64,000 nt of DNA from the NCBI RefSeq assembly GCF_000327385.1, contig NW_008706746.1, positions 2,595,814 to 2,659,813 of the forward strand, in the 5' to 3' direction. The position numbers and the translations under genes are program-made. Below are positions 12,301 to 25,068 of the stretch, piece after piece. How positions within the stretch are numbered: position 1 is the stretch's first letter; each line of letters starts with the position of its first letter. Origin of the DNA: Lottia gigantea (taxonomy: Eukaryota; Mollusca; Gastropoda; Lottiidae). The notes below the pieces were generated by a model, which was not told the DNA's origin, ran no database searches, and saw only the letters and a program-made list of their open reading frames with translations.

Positions 12301-12917
12301 AAAGCATTACTAATATACATGATAAATATACATCACAGAAATCATGGTGCTAGTGTTTCAATATATAGTCCCTGGTTTAATTTACGTAAATCGTGATAAA
12401 TCTGACATCTTAAGCTGTATCTATTCTCAGATTCAATTTAGCTGTCACTTACGTGGCCTCCGGTATATCATATTGTTCAACTGCTGAAGAGTGGCGTGAG
12501 AGATGCAATTTTGCCCGCGAACTATAATCCAATTAAGCAGACGTTTAAGAACAAGCCGTGAAAATGTCGAAAAGCTATCTGAACAGACATGCTATGCGAT
12601 TGAACATGTTTACTTGTCGTTTTCGCTCGACTTTACGAATCAAATGGTTACAGTGAGAAACACATTTGACTTTCCTACGTCTTATTTTTCATCTTTCAAA
12701 TGTCACGAAGGTTATAATGACATTTTTTTTTAATTTCTTAGTGTTATTGAAGGAGCAGCCTCCAAAAGATAACGTTGTTCTGTTGGAAGTCATTTGATGT
12801 GCAAAATAAAATAACGGAATTGACATCATCACCTAAGTTGGCAAACCCAATGACATCAGGTGTTTATAGAGGGTGAATATGATAACCAGTAATAATACAG
12901 ATACCGCACATCATGTT
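9345..12917. other. AT-rich non-genic DNA
   Basis: Several open frames of 60-111 codons (for example 10001-10336 and 10266-10598) are rich in Ile, Phe, Tyr and Asn and look like translated AT-rich noise. On the minus strand a donor-like ATG|GTAAGCC at 11886-11888 follows a short open stretch (about 11888-11943, peptide including YDVATGLRFKILISTN). The acceptor is uncertain, so it is mentioned here only. Confidence 0.4.
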
Positions 12918-12977
12918 TTCAAAATTTGTTTTTACAAAGGACACACATTATATCTTCAAAATTTGTTTTTACAGAGG
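12918..12977. repeat. 37-bp spaced direct duplication
   Basis: The phrase TTCAAAATTTGTTTTTACA occurs at 12918 and again at 12955, each followed by a similar purine-rich tail. It is a simple tandem duplication. Confidence 0.6.
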
Positions 12978-15900
12978 GCAATTTGTGATCTTTTTGGGTT
13001 TAAATTCCTAGGAAGAAAATGTGTTTCGTTTCAATGTAAACCTACCAAAAACATATATTTTTATCAAAGAAAAGATAATTCTAATAATAATAATAATACT
13101 AGTGGCTGCTATTCCAATTCTCATAAAAATAACAGATAAAATTTATAAAAACTGTTTTCTTTGCTGAAACAATAATTAGTCAACGTTTTATTGTTTCAAT
13201 AGATCGAACAAGTTAAAAAAATCTTTCTGATATTGTGCGTAGGTGATATCGTAGAACTTGTTGGTATGTAGTTCAAACAATAGTTAATGCGTTACAGGGG
13301 TCATTCTACCTAATACGACGGAATGGTTCGTGATGGCGGCTAATTAGAACTAAATTCATCTTTATTTCCATACACCTTACAATCTAACGAGAAAACAACA
13401 CGAAAAAGGGATTAATTGTGGTGGACTGTAAGAATGCTTTTGTTCCATGTAATTGGAGTTAATTCGTGGTAAATTCTAGTGATAAATACAAATCATATAT
13501 CTCACGTACTGCAGAGAGATTTGCCTCCAGGTCTTTGAAGAGCTTCCATGAATTACTGTTGAAGTGAAGTAGTTGAGGAAATGAAATTTCAAGTTTGATA
13601 ACATCAACGTGAATGATTCCATATAATCGTATACTCGGCTTCAGAAATATAGGATAAGATTCTATTATTTTGTAGATTTTTTTCATTTCATTTTAGGAAT
13701 AAGAAAATTATTTATAATGATAAACATGGGTGTCACGTCCTTTCTCTCTGTTTCTGTGATCTGGTTAATGGAAGACAATCAACATAACGTAGTGTGATGT
13801 AGAATAAGGAGGTTCCTTTATAAAAAAAATGATAGCTCAGCTCGTCTTCATTTAGTCGTCGAATTCGGGTATTGAGAGATGTTGAAAAATGCATGTCAAG
13901 TGCCTTAAAATATCTCAAGTGAAAAAACATTTAAGACGGTATGCTATCTAGAAAAAGAGGACATGATGTTATTTACTGACTCAATTTAAGAGACATGTTT
14001 GTAGAGACATCTATTCAATCAAACTGGCAGCACGGATAATAAAACTAGATTGTCATCAATATCCCCACTACATCACTGATATTGGCAAAATACTCGCATT
14101 CAATCTTGATATTTCTGGAACATTCCAGGTCACCATGGCTTTTATAATTTTAGTCATTAAACTTGTCTTGTGTTCAGATTAGAGAGAAGTTAAAATGAGG
14201 TGAAATGATTTTTACTTCAAATCAATAGCCAGGAGATTTTTAAATTACATTTTGGTTAACTTGATGTCAATTTTCGGAATTTATTTTCAATGTATTAGTA
14301 GAAATTGTGGCAAGCAATATTGTCGGATTAAAATGTATATACAGAACGAAATGCATTGTTGCCAAATCGCCAATTCGATAAATGTCCACTATGGTCAATG
14401 GGAATGTAACAAATCACTTCAAGACCTGATTATTAAGTTTTACCATAATCATGAACCGGACAATAGTAGCGTAAAGGACAGTATATGCATTACATTTAAA
14501 GGTCATGTCATGATCATGGTAACATTAACGGTTAATCATGATAAGGATGATTAGGTTTTATCATGACATAATATTGATATAAAACTGATTTAACATATTA
14601 ATTACCTTAATGTTATATTTTACTATAATTTATTTTATGTCTAGACAGAATACTACTTTGAACTAGTAAAGCTTTGATATTCTTGCTAGTTATTAGCTGA
14701 AAACAGTTTTACCATCCTATACCTTCAACCTACATCAACATCATCAGACCACGAGCGTAAAAAAAATAGTAAATTTCATGTGGAAGCATTCTTTTCGTTT
14801 TATTAGCTCAATCAGGCGCAAAAATACTAGAATGCGACACATATTATATTGAATATTTTGATGAATGCAAAAGTGCAAGGAAATTTAAAATTTGTATGAT
14901 AACCTGAGACAAAAATTGGTCAATGGTACAATTTCATCCCTCATCAGTGTGTGTGTTACTCAGAGGGGTCGTTTCAAGGCCGACTAAGAATTTATTCAAC
15001 CTATCCCACCACAGTACTAAATTTAAAGGGGCTCAAATGCAATAAATTCTTTGCATTTGGACAGAATAGTTGGTATTGCCTTAGATTTCGTCTACAGTCC
15101 AATAGCACATTGGATATGACAATGCACTTTCCATAATTAATTAGTCTGTAATGGTTATTTACATATAAGCTCCCTTATCATCCCATTTATTCTTAAAGAT
15201 ATATTGACTCAACCCTCTACTGTGGATTATTACTTATATCATTTATATAATCATTCAGTAAATATACTTTCATAATTACTCTGATTGTGAACATATCATC
15301 TCTATATGCTCTCATAATACTTTCTAGATCAATACTTATGAAATTTACAGGTATAGAAAATGGGAAAATCAAATCTTGGCTCAGCGCTATGTTATAATTT
15401 AAAATAACCAATTCATTGAAATGTTGATCTATTCTTTACTGATATATCATCAAGCACAATAGATGCTAGACAGAAGATCAGTTATAGGTACTGCTTTCTG
15501 TAACGCATTGAAGTATTGAATTGTGATAAAAATCGACCTCTTTATGACATCACACAACTATACGTACTTTTCAATATTGGTACTTTGTAACAGTTTTGTC
15601 TTTGTTTCTGTGTAAATTGTGTGTCATAGGTTGGAATCCTCACAAATTCTGAAAATAAGAGGTCTTAAATAATTTTTTTGTTTCGTTTAAATTTTTAAAC
15701 TTTTGAAAATTTCTTAAAGATTCCGACATAACATGAAAGATATAATTATAATTTAATGTTTAAATGTTTATTTGTCTGAAAGGAAGAAATTGTTTCAGCA
15801 ATAAAACTTTACCATACAATTTAAAGAAGATGGCGTTGTAATATTTACAATAATGATTTATGCCGTCTATAATGTTTTCCTTATAATAAATGCGTGGGAT

Positions 15901-16464
15901 TTTTGATTGACGGAATTGTCTTGCTTGTACGCTTTTTATTATTTATCATCAACGATATGGTATTAACTGACTGAATTAACATGATTATTCGGATATTTTG
16001 TCAAAGCTATCATATAGGCGACATTTCTATATAACTACCTACATGATAAGACTATTAAAGTGATATTATTGGTTATGTACAGCTACCAACTTGTAGCAAT
16101 GGTTTAGTTGTTAAGATGACAATAATTAACAATAATTTTCAACTGATATATTTGATAAACATCGATAAGATGACGGTATTGCGTCACATCATAATAAGGT
16201 TTTATATACTCTCTTTTAGAAGCTGTGGCCGAGGTCACTTAAGTAGAGACTATAGATTTCAGCGTTGGAATACACCAATTTGACAAGAAGTTACTGAAGA
16301 GATTTTCAAGATAAACAAGTAATTCAAAATTGCAAAGCGATTGCTGCAGGGAGTAAATGGAAGGGGATCTAATCTACCATAGACAAGAACATTACTTTAT
16401 TCCTTTTGTAAGCAGTCACCAAACGTTTAATATAGATGTTAGGGAATTCGTCCTGGGGTTCTTT
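12978..16464. other. AT-rich non-genic DNA
   Basis: Contains a short AAT microsatellite near 13081-13100 and scattered open frames up to 100 codons (14252-14554) with no recognisable domain. No RNA gene or mobile element is recognised. Confidence 0.4.
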
Positions 16465-16985
16465 TCAAACCGTTTGACAATCATAGAGGCAATTTTTAGC
16501 CGTAGAATTGTAGGTGGCAACGAAACGTATAATTTGATTGCCATGCTTAATATTTAGGCCGTTAGGTACAATTGTTTCTATCCAGAAAATTTCCCTTTGC
16601 AATAGCTTTTTTTTTGATTTGGTCGTTGTAGAAACAGAAACCTTTTCTATGGCCATAACAAGAAGATCTTCAATGGAATGATTGGTTGAATTAAAATGAT
16701 TCGCGATTGTTCTGTGAAGAATGACAAACCATAACCGGTTAAACAAGTGCGCAACTTCTTTTCTTTTCAATGGTTTTTTTTATTTTTGCACTAAACTCTC
16801 AAAAGTTTGCAAATGATTCCGTACAAATAATAAATATATCGCCTTTCTTCCGGCATAAATAGATTCACATACACTCGGCGCAAAGCGTTTTCCCATTGGT
16901 GTAACAGAAGTTTGAAGAAATATTTTCCGTTGAAAGTGAAGTCATTTCGCGTACATATTTTATCGTTTAACAGGATATTCTATCT
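16465..16985 (-). mobile_element. Penelope-like retroelement fragment (fossil)
   Basis: Read on the minus strand, the upstream part (about 16985 to 16800) resembles the reverse transcriptase region of Penelope-like elements (NDFTFNGKYF, then MGKRFAPS). The downstream part (about 16690 to 16540) resembles the end of their endonuclease region (ANHFNSTNHSIEDL, then LQREIFWIET and PNGLN). The distance between the two is far shorter than in an intact element, so this is an internally shortened, broken copy with several lesions. It carries no terminal repeats that I can find. Age appears moderate to old. Confidence 0.65.
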
Positions 16986-19133
16986 TTTCTATCTCATTCC
17001 AGCTTTAATTGATTAATATATTCTATACTTCTGTTCAAATCACAAATATAAAGACAAAATGAGAACCTGATATTATTAATGTATTCAGATTTTTCCATCT
17101 AATGCTGCACTGAAACTAGATTAAAAGCCTGATGATCATTTCTTTATTTGCGTGTACAATCGGAAACTTCAGATACCTGTGATTTTATGTACAAAGAAGT
17201 CCTCGACATGCATCATCATTGTGAACACAATTTAAAAACAATTCTTATAGTACTGTTATTAATCTAAGTTATCTGTGATGTTGATACTGAAATAGATTCC
17301 GGAATGGTCTGTCTGATGTTTCTCTTCTATTTGTTCAGTAATAATATATTATAGGTTAGAATAAATACAGACATATATCTTATTATTAATCATTTACATG
17401 TAATAAATAAATGATTATCACTATCATCAATATAAATCTCATCTATACAATCATTTCTATTTTGATTAAACTGATTTTCAAATCTTGTCTGAAACTCGGA
17501 TTTATATCAAAATCTTACAAAACATTTAAAAAAAATACTTATATAATACAAACTTAAATGTATTACATGCATCAAGAGTGTCAACGATTTTATATACTGC
17601 TTGTAGTAAGAGAATTTGGAACTGACTCGAAGAAACCTTCTCTTTAAGATTTAAGTTCACGTTCCACTATTTTACTGGTTCCTAACCTGGGCTATCAGTT
17701 CTCCCTTAGTGTAACATCAAACACTAAACCCCTTTCACTGTGGACAAAGCCGTGCCATTTTGGGAAGAAAGGATCTTAATGCTATAGTTTGAAGTGCATA
17801 CTCGGAGCATAGCTTAAGATTCTTGGTCTCTTACATACTTGACGCCTAATGTTCGCTTTAGAGAAAAATAGATGCTGTAAATAGCATTATAATCAATGAT
17901 TGACAAGTTTAATGCAACGTTCTTCCGTCAACGGGTTCGGACACATCAAAACGTGTCATAAAAATTTCAGTAGTTTTATCGAGATGTATGTATAGACTGC
18001 ATATACATAAATAACCATAAGCGTTTCATATTAGCTTTTACTTTGATGATATCTTGAGAGTTGATGCAATTATTTATGAACAAAAACTATCATTAAAAGA
18101 CGGTTGTTTATTACATATTTTTTGTAACTGCAAGAAATCTGTGTGCATAAATATTTCACAAAGTTTTTTTTTAAATACGAAATTAATAGGTTATTGATTT
18201 GAAGTGCGCTATTGTTAAAGTTAGATTGACATTGAAATTTATTATCTCAAATATTCTATACAAAACCTACTATTAGATTCGGATGCTTTACACATATCAG
18301 TTTGTATTATAATTATTTTGAACAGTACATTACCAAAAGAACAAACCCAGTCGCAAAGAGCAAGCGGGCATTTTCATATTCTGTTTACAACTATGCTCTA
18401 ACATATAGTAGGATTAAAAATAGTTGGTTCTGTGAAGGTCTGTAGCCTACAATCCATTCAAATCGATGCATTCTGTGATAGAGGAAAATAGCCTAATGAA
18501 GGCAAGGTATAAGACGCAGTTCGTAATAGCAAGACATTATGAGGATGAACCTCATGAAACCAGATCATTCTTTAATCGGTTTTACAGTTTTTATTTTAAG
18601 ATGAATAACAGTTAACTTAGCATAAAAACCACAGTTTCAGATGCCATGAAACTCATTGTAGCTTGAACATTCTCTTGATGTTTTAATGTATCTCCAGTAG
18701 TGCTGAAATGACTTGAGATTTTTTTTATTGAATCTTTTTTCAACGTGTAACGTGATAGTTGTCTAGTTTATTATAAAATAGCAGTTAAAGACCCGTTAAC
18801 CGATAATTCAAAGATTATTATTAATCAACTTTACGCCCACATAACTTTTGATGCCATTATCTATATTCAGATTTCCAGGTTGATTTTCACTTTAATTTCA
18901 TTTTAAACCAATAACAGCATGATTTCTTAGAGAAAATGAGTTCGATGACCAAATCTAACACATCTTTATGTTTTAATGTGGTGGTAGATGAAAAGTTAAC
19001 GCCCCCTTCCATAAAAATACATGATATCCCAGACAAGTTATTTGTTTAGTGGATGCTTTGTTGGTTTTGTAGAATAGAAAACTTGAGACATATATTATTG
19101 TATGAAAAAATATGATGGGCTTTCCTACAACGC
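16986..19133. other. AT-rich non-genic DNA
   Basis: Nothing recognisable. No long frames and no repeats. Confidence 0.5.
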
Positions 19134-19280
19134 TGGACGTGGTTGTAGGTGGTAGCAGGATCTTCATTTATTCGGTTGTTTGTTGTATGACCATGTTCGT
19201 GGACAAAGTATGGGTGTCTGAACATCGAACAATTAACGAGGTTGTTAGTGGTAGTGGGATCTGGATTAATTGGATAGTGT
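19100..19280. repeat. old tandem duplication, about 100-bp spacing
   Basis: A segment around 19134-19175 (GTTGTAGGTGGTAGCAGGAT) is matched by a diverged copy at about 19236-19276 (GTTGTTAGTGGTAGTGGGAT). The similarity continues more weakly on both sides. Confidence 0.45.
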
Positions 19281-19689
19281 TTTGATGTAAATACCTTCCA
19301 TATTTGAACGACCTTTTTCGACAATGGCCATCAGAAGCCAAATTTCTTGCCAGCGAGTGTAATTGTGTAACGGTATTATATTTTCAGTAAAACTAACATG
19401 ATTTGCGGTAGGCATGTATCTTATGTTTATATCGCTTTAATTATTGCTGTATGCAATTGTAATTGAATTGTAATCTTAAATCATGTAAGTTGGGTTCATC
19501 AACAGATTATGTTTAAACTGAAAAGGCTCCATGTCCAGCTTCCGTAGATTGGCGAGTTAACATGTATCTGTACCTTCACTGTTCCTTGCATATGTCCACA
19601 CAAACGACACTGATTCAAAGTAATGCACTTTACTTTTGAAAAGAGAACCTACTGACTCCAATCAATCTAACAAATTTAAAATATCGTAA

Positions 19690-19755
19690 GTCGGCCCACC
19701 TCTTTGGGCCCGTCGACTTGGTTCAACTGTACAACCACCTATTGTTCGTTGAACC
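19690..19755. repeat. two adjacent short inverted repeats
   Basis: A GC-rich imperfect hairpin at about 19691-19713 (CGGCCCA / TGGGCCCG) is followed by an 8-bp perfect inverted pair GGTTCAAC (19720-19727) / GTTGAACC (19748-19755) around a 20-base loop. Confidence 0.45.
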
Positions 19756-22700
19756 ACTGGTTATGCGACATTAATGTAGTTTGGGTTCTGTTGATTAATG
19801 ACTTCCCAGGATACTAAATGATTTGATTTTACTTTGATTTAATCACAATAACATGATGTCCTACCATTGATTTTGATAATGACAAATGACTTCTTGATTT
19901 ACTGTCTGGCCACCGGGGCTTCTAAATCTCATTTTGCCAATATTTTCATATAAATTGAACTGTCTCCGAAATAGTACCAATGCTTTACGATTTCTTGGAT
20001 TTGATGAGTTTACAGAGGACAAATGTACCATATTCCATTCAGAAATAAGTGTACATATCTTAATCAACTGTACTATAACGAACACATTTTTAAGGACCCG
20101 AATCTTGATTCAATATGAGTGTCCTTCAGTATCACACAGCTTCGATCCTTGAAAGTAGAGTACCCGAAAAAGAGGTAAAAGAAAAAAATTCCCGTCGTTA
20201 GAAAAAGTAGTTATCCTCGAAGCATATGTCGTGGAAGCATTTGGTGAGATTTTATTGCGATTTTCAGATATTTCATTACATTCTATATACGTACGCACAC
20301 AGAAGTATGAAAATTACTATTACTAATTTGCTTAAAAATTTAAACTATTGCAAAGGTTTTGAAATTTAAAATGGCATGAAAAATGTGTATTATAGATAGT
20401 AAGTATGTAAATTACTCTCATAAAGAAACCATACCGGACAGAATAATCGAAAACCTCTTTAGATCGCTGTCATTAGACTTTTATTTCGTCAGTAGTTATC
20501 ATATTAAAAGGTAAAGGTGAAGGGGACTACAGTTGAGATCGATAACTGATCTGTAGAATATCCAATTCTTTTATGCTGTCGCATTAATAAAATGGGAGAG
20601 ACCATGTTAATTGATTTAGTTACATGACCATATTTCTTTACGCTTCAGTACTATTCTTTTCGATTCCGCATCTATTTAGATACACCAAGCCATATTGGGT
20701 CAGGACTGGATAAAGCCCATCTGTTTGTTTTCCACGTTTGAATTATTATGCCAACTGCAAATATGTATCAAACAGACATCTTTCGCCACGTCGTACTGTT
20801 GGGAAATCAAGCAATTGTCAGATTATGCACTTTACTCCAAAACAAATGTCACCTTTGAAAATGATGACGTTTGCCGTACTCGTCATATATCATATCCGCT
20901 ATTTCCTAAATAGAACTCTCCTGTCAAGGAGGTAATATAAACATTTTTAATAAATCAGTATTGTTCAAACCTTTAAGTAATTTCCCTTGCGGTCTTCCAT
21001 CAATTACTTTATAATTACTATAAATAGTCTGTGATGATATATTGATAAACTTTCCTGACGTAACATATATTTTCTATAATTTAATGAAATAGACAATTGC
21101 TTGATTGAATATATTTTGTTATCAATGTCTCGGCGACGCCATGTCATGAGATTAATTCAAGAAGTTTTAATTTTGAAAGCTATCTGTAACTCAGGTTGTT
21201 TCATACATTTCTCTTATCCTATCACTACCATGAGATACTGATAACTTTTGGGTCATTCTAATTCAACGTCTTTTTTTCAAAATCTTAAATAAAACAAACA
21301 CATCCGGATACGAGGTTTGATTTAATGAAGTAATAAGATTACCCCCCCCCCCCCCCCCCCCCTCATTTTGCAATGAGGACAAAAGTTAAGCATTAACATT
21401 CTGATCCAAGTTAGTTCTAAGTTGACTTTTCTGGAAAATTCACATCCATTCAGGCGTTTCCGTGGTTTTCAATGATGCAGGTTATGCATGTGCGTCATGT
21501 ATTCCAATCGGAAAGAATGCAAGCGTGTTCTTCCAAAATTCTCCCATTGCATGATTTAGATGGTTTTTATCTCTAATAAACAAACTTCCAATTGATTTTT
21601 ATTACCTTTGAGGATCTGTAGATATCTAATGCACAAAGCTACTTCTGTCAAATGAAAGTAAAATAATACATTAATAACCGATTTGTTATTTCGTGATCTT
21701 TACATTTATTTTTGTCTGGTAAGTCACATCACCGTCACGCAGGTCTCGCTCAACTCAAAGTGTTTTGAATTGAATTACAATCTTATTTCTTTCTGTAAAA
21801 GTCTGTCAATTCCAGGTTCTTTGATGGTTTCTTTCCCTTTCCAATTTATAATTTTTTTCTTTCTATTATCGCTGTCTTGGCTATAAATTTACCAATTGCG
21901 AATCAGTGCATGTTCTAGTCTATTCCATTACAATGTAACTACCGTCCTATCTTCTGAGAAATTGGTAGATTATTAGAATCTCGCTTGTCAAATCACGTCT
22001 TTCTGCATCAACGATGGCTGTATTCCTGGTTGTTAAGTTTGTTGGACTTATAAAAAATTAACTTCTCAGACTTCTTCTGATTTTACGTCAAATATTGTTC
22101 AATAAATGGTTCAAATTTTGAGACATTTCAAAGAGGGGCGCCGAGGTCGATGATCTATCTAAAGCATATCAAATCAAATTAAATTTTCAATTCCGGTTTC
22201 CAATTAAATATGGCATCAGTTGGTGAATAATCTAATCAAGGGAATTGGTCAAATCGGTACTGGTAGCAGCAGTTGCCTTGCTCAGAAAATAAGTCATATG
22301 GGTCATTCTCCTTATCAGGTGCTCATCACACCTAATCATTACCTTCCGTGATTAGAAAGAATATTTAACAACCATCGTTACATATCAGAAAAGTTGATCA
22401 TGTTTTTATATAATCAAGTAAATAAAAGCAAATACAGACTACGGCTAATGTTAGAACAACTCATATATGGCCTCTGGGCATTTTTCTTTACATATCGAAG
22501 TATGATTTCAAGTTCAAGGAAAGATTCAGATCTATGTAGTAAGGGCCACAATCTTAGCAACAAAGATAAGCAATAGATATCATAAAATTTTCCGTAAGCT
22601 TAAAAGATTAATGAAGGCACAATACCGTATTATGATCAGAATAATTGGTTAAGATATATTTTACAAATATAAGAATCTTTCTGATATTTGATATAAATTT

Positions 22701-25038
22701 TTATTTAGGGAAGCTGGAATCAAACAAGGTAACAACGCAAATTTAGTTGCTTGAGTCTTACCTTGGAAATGTCCGCTCTAATAGTTGAAAAAAAAAGGTA
22801 AAAAGGCCGTTAACTAGGTTTTTTAAGTTGCTTTTTGAATGCTACAAAATGACTAAGTTGCAATGTTCTTCAAACAAGAATTATTCAATTAAAGTCATTT
22901 ATAGATCACTAATAACCGCTAAATTTGGACTATAACACTGCATCTGCCGTAACAAGAGGAAAGACAAAGGTACCTACATGAATTTAAATAATCCATCTGA
23001 ATTACCAAAACTCCACCTCCCATTCTCATAATTTTTTTCTTTGTCAGTATTTATCGAACGCTTTTGCAACATTTTTTTTAAATAAAGAAATTAAAAAGTT
23101 AGTCCTACGTTTCCAACGGAAACTCCCATTTTCTGATAAAATAAATGCATTAATATATTATTTAATTTCATATAAAGAGAAGAATTACAGTTATAGTATA
23201 TATAGTGGCGCTGTAATGTCCCCAAGGGAAATACAGTGATCAAATACCAATTTTATACCGACCATTTTATGTCAGAGTGGCCCCTCCCCAACACACTTAA
23301 AGAAAGCCTTTAGGATTAACTTATGTAGGTGCAATCGAAGCCCTGTCATATTTTTAAAGTTGATTCTAGGAGTTCAGTAACGTGCACGCATCATACCTTC
23401 CGGTCGTGTACCATCATCAGACTCCAACCAAAATTTCGTGTAGCTTTATATTCAGAAGATCTTCTCTCGCATTAACTGACCTGGTTAAGATATATTATTT
23501 TGTGACTACTCCTTTTATAATGCTTCTAAAAAAATTTTAAAAAGGGAATGGTACAAAACGTCAACTGTTGCCAAGTTGTCGGTGTTTTGTCATCCGATTC
23601 TTGTAGATAAAAATAGAGAAACTATTATACGTACATCGATTGATATAAATGAGTCTGGTACGAATTGATAAAATCATTCATTTCCGTTCGGATTTATCAC
23701 CTAAGCCTGTAGACAATACATATATCACCGAGTAATTTGGGGTCTAAAAAGCTAGTTAACTTGAAGCTATGTTTATAAAAATAGCTTCAGCAGTTCGCTT
23801 AATGACAATTTTAATGATTGAGTTTTTATGATGGCTGTTATAGGGGCTATTACAACTAAAGCTATTCTAAATATACTAAATAACTAAAGTTGTGACAAAG
23901 ATGATAGCACTGAGGGGCTCGGTAATAACCCTGATGTAGATATTTGAAGTTGAAATGCTCAATAAATTAGTTATAAAAAATCTTACCCAACTGTTATTTA
24001 GGCGTACGATTTGAAGGAACGTTTCTGCCCTAATATTTTTGATAAAAGTATTTGACATATTTGTAGGGCTACAACTATTCAATCCAATTTTCGACGAATT
24101 AAAACAAAAAGATGGATATTCTATCGAATGTATCTATTCACAAAATACATGCAAAATGATTCCTTTCAAATCAGTTAAATGTTCGAGGTCGTTATGCTGT
24201 AGAGTTATTTTTGTTCCATTGTGAAAACAAAGTTTCGATCAAGTCTCTTATCGCTTTACTCCCAACAAAATTACGCATGCAATAAATACAATTTTATTGG
24301 CTATATCCGAATTGAAAGCTCGGTGATCGATCTTATATTTCCTGTAGAAAAGATTAGTGATAATAAATATTATATGACATGGTGGTAGTTATTGGGTATT
24401 ATATACTAGACCTCTCTAGTCACAATCAGCTTACTGACATAATGATTGACTTGTCCAATTAATATCTTCTACACGGGGTTCCAACTCGCTCATTATTATA
24501 GCATTTTCTATTCAACAAATCAGCCTTTTTATTACCTATAATCTTGTATATAATATCGTGGTTTCAAGTCAATTATGGTCTTGAATTGATAACGAATATG
24601 GATTTTGTATTCCATGGTATTGATAAAATTTGCAATCAGATTAGGAGACTGAAATTAAAACTTAAAGAAAGTTTGCGTTTTTTCAATTAGGGTATGACAA
24701 ATTAAGAGTCAACTTGAGTAAGATACGATCCAACTGCAAATTGATACGAATACTATCGGAAAAAGCAACTGCCGAACAAGTTGAATTGCTTTGTAGTTTC
24801 GACCTAGTTTCCAATTTTGTTTAACTCTATCTTGAAGAGGAGGACATAATTCACCAATATCTATGTTGTTCTACGATAATTTTAAACAATAACATCTCAC
24901 AAAGTTATAAACATTGTTATGAAAAGTAATGGCCTTACTGAATTGTTACAAATTTTCCAAAAGTTCTAAATGACAATGGCTTAGGTCGTCAAATCGAATT
25001 CTTCTTAAAATAATTGGATATTTTACTTGTCTTTACAG
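19756..25038. other. AT-rich non-genic DNA with poly-C tract
   Basis: A run of 21 C lies at 21342-21362. On the minus strand a 16-nt segment (22762-22777) is bounded by a T-rich acceptor and a CAAG|GTAAGA donor; it is too short to judge. Otherwise there are no supported genes. Confidence 0.45.
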
Positions 25039-25068
25039 GCGCTCTTCAAGGACAACACCATTATGCGG
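25039..25068 (+). CDS. candidate 30-nt microexon
   Basis: A pyrimidine-rich tract ending CTTTACAG abuts 30 bases of markedly higher GC than the surroundings, followed by the strong donor GTAAGC at 25069. In phase 0 the exon reads ALFKDNTIMR, with mostly G or C at third codon positions. In phase 2 it reads RSSRTTPLC plus split codons, also open. The length is a multiple of three, so inclusion or skipping would keep frame. Such microexons are common in neuronal and signalling genes. The host gene is unknown; no adjoining exon is proven. Chance pairing of two good splice sites cannot be excluded, but the composition argues against it. Confidence 0.4.

Noticed and set aside
14252-14554. 100-codon frame with several Cys and His
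   Set aside because: Cys/His spacing matches no zinc-binding pattern I know, and there is no splice or promoter context.
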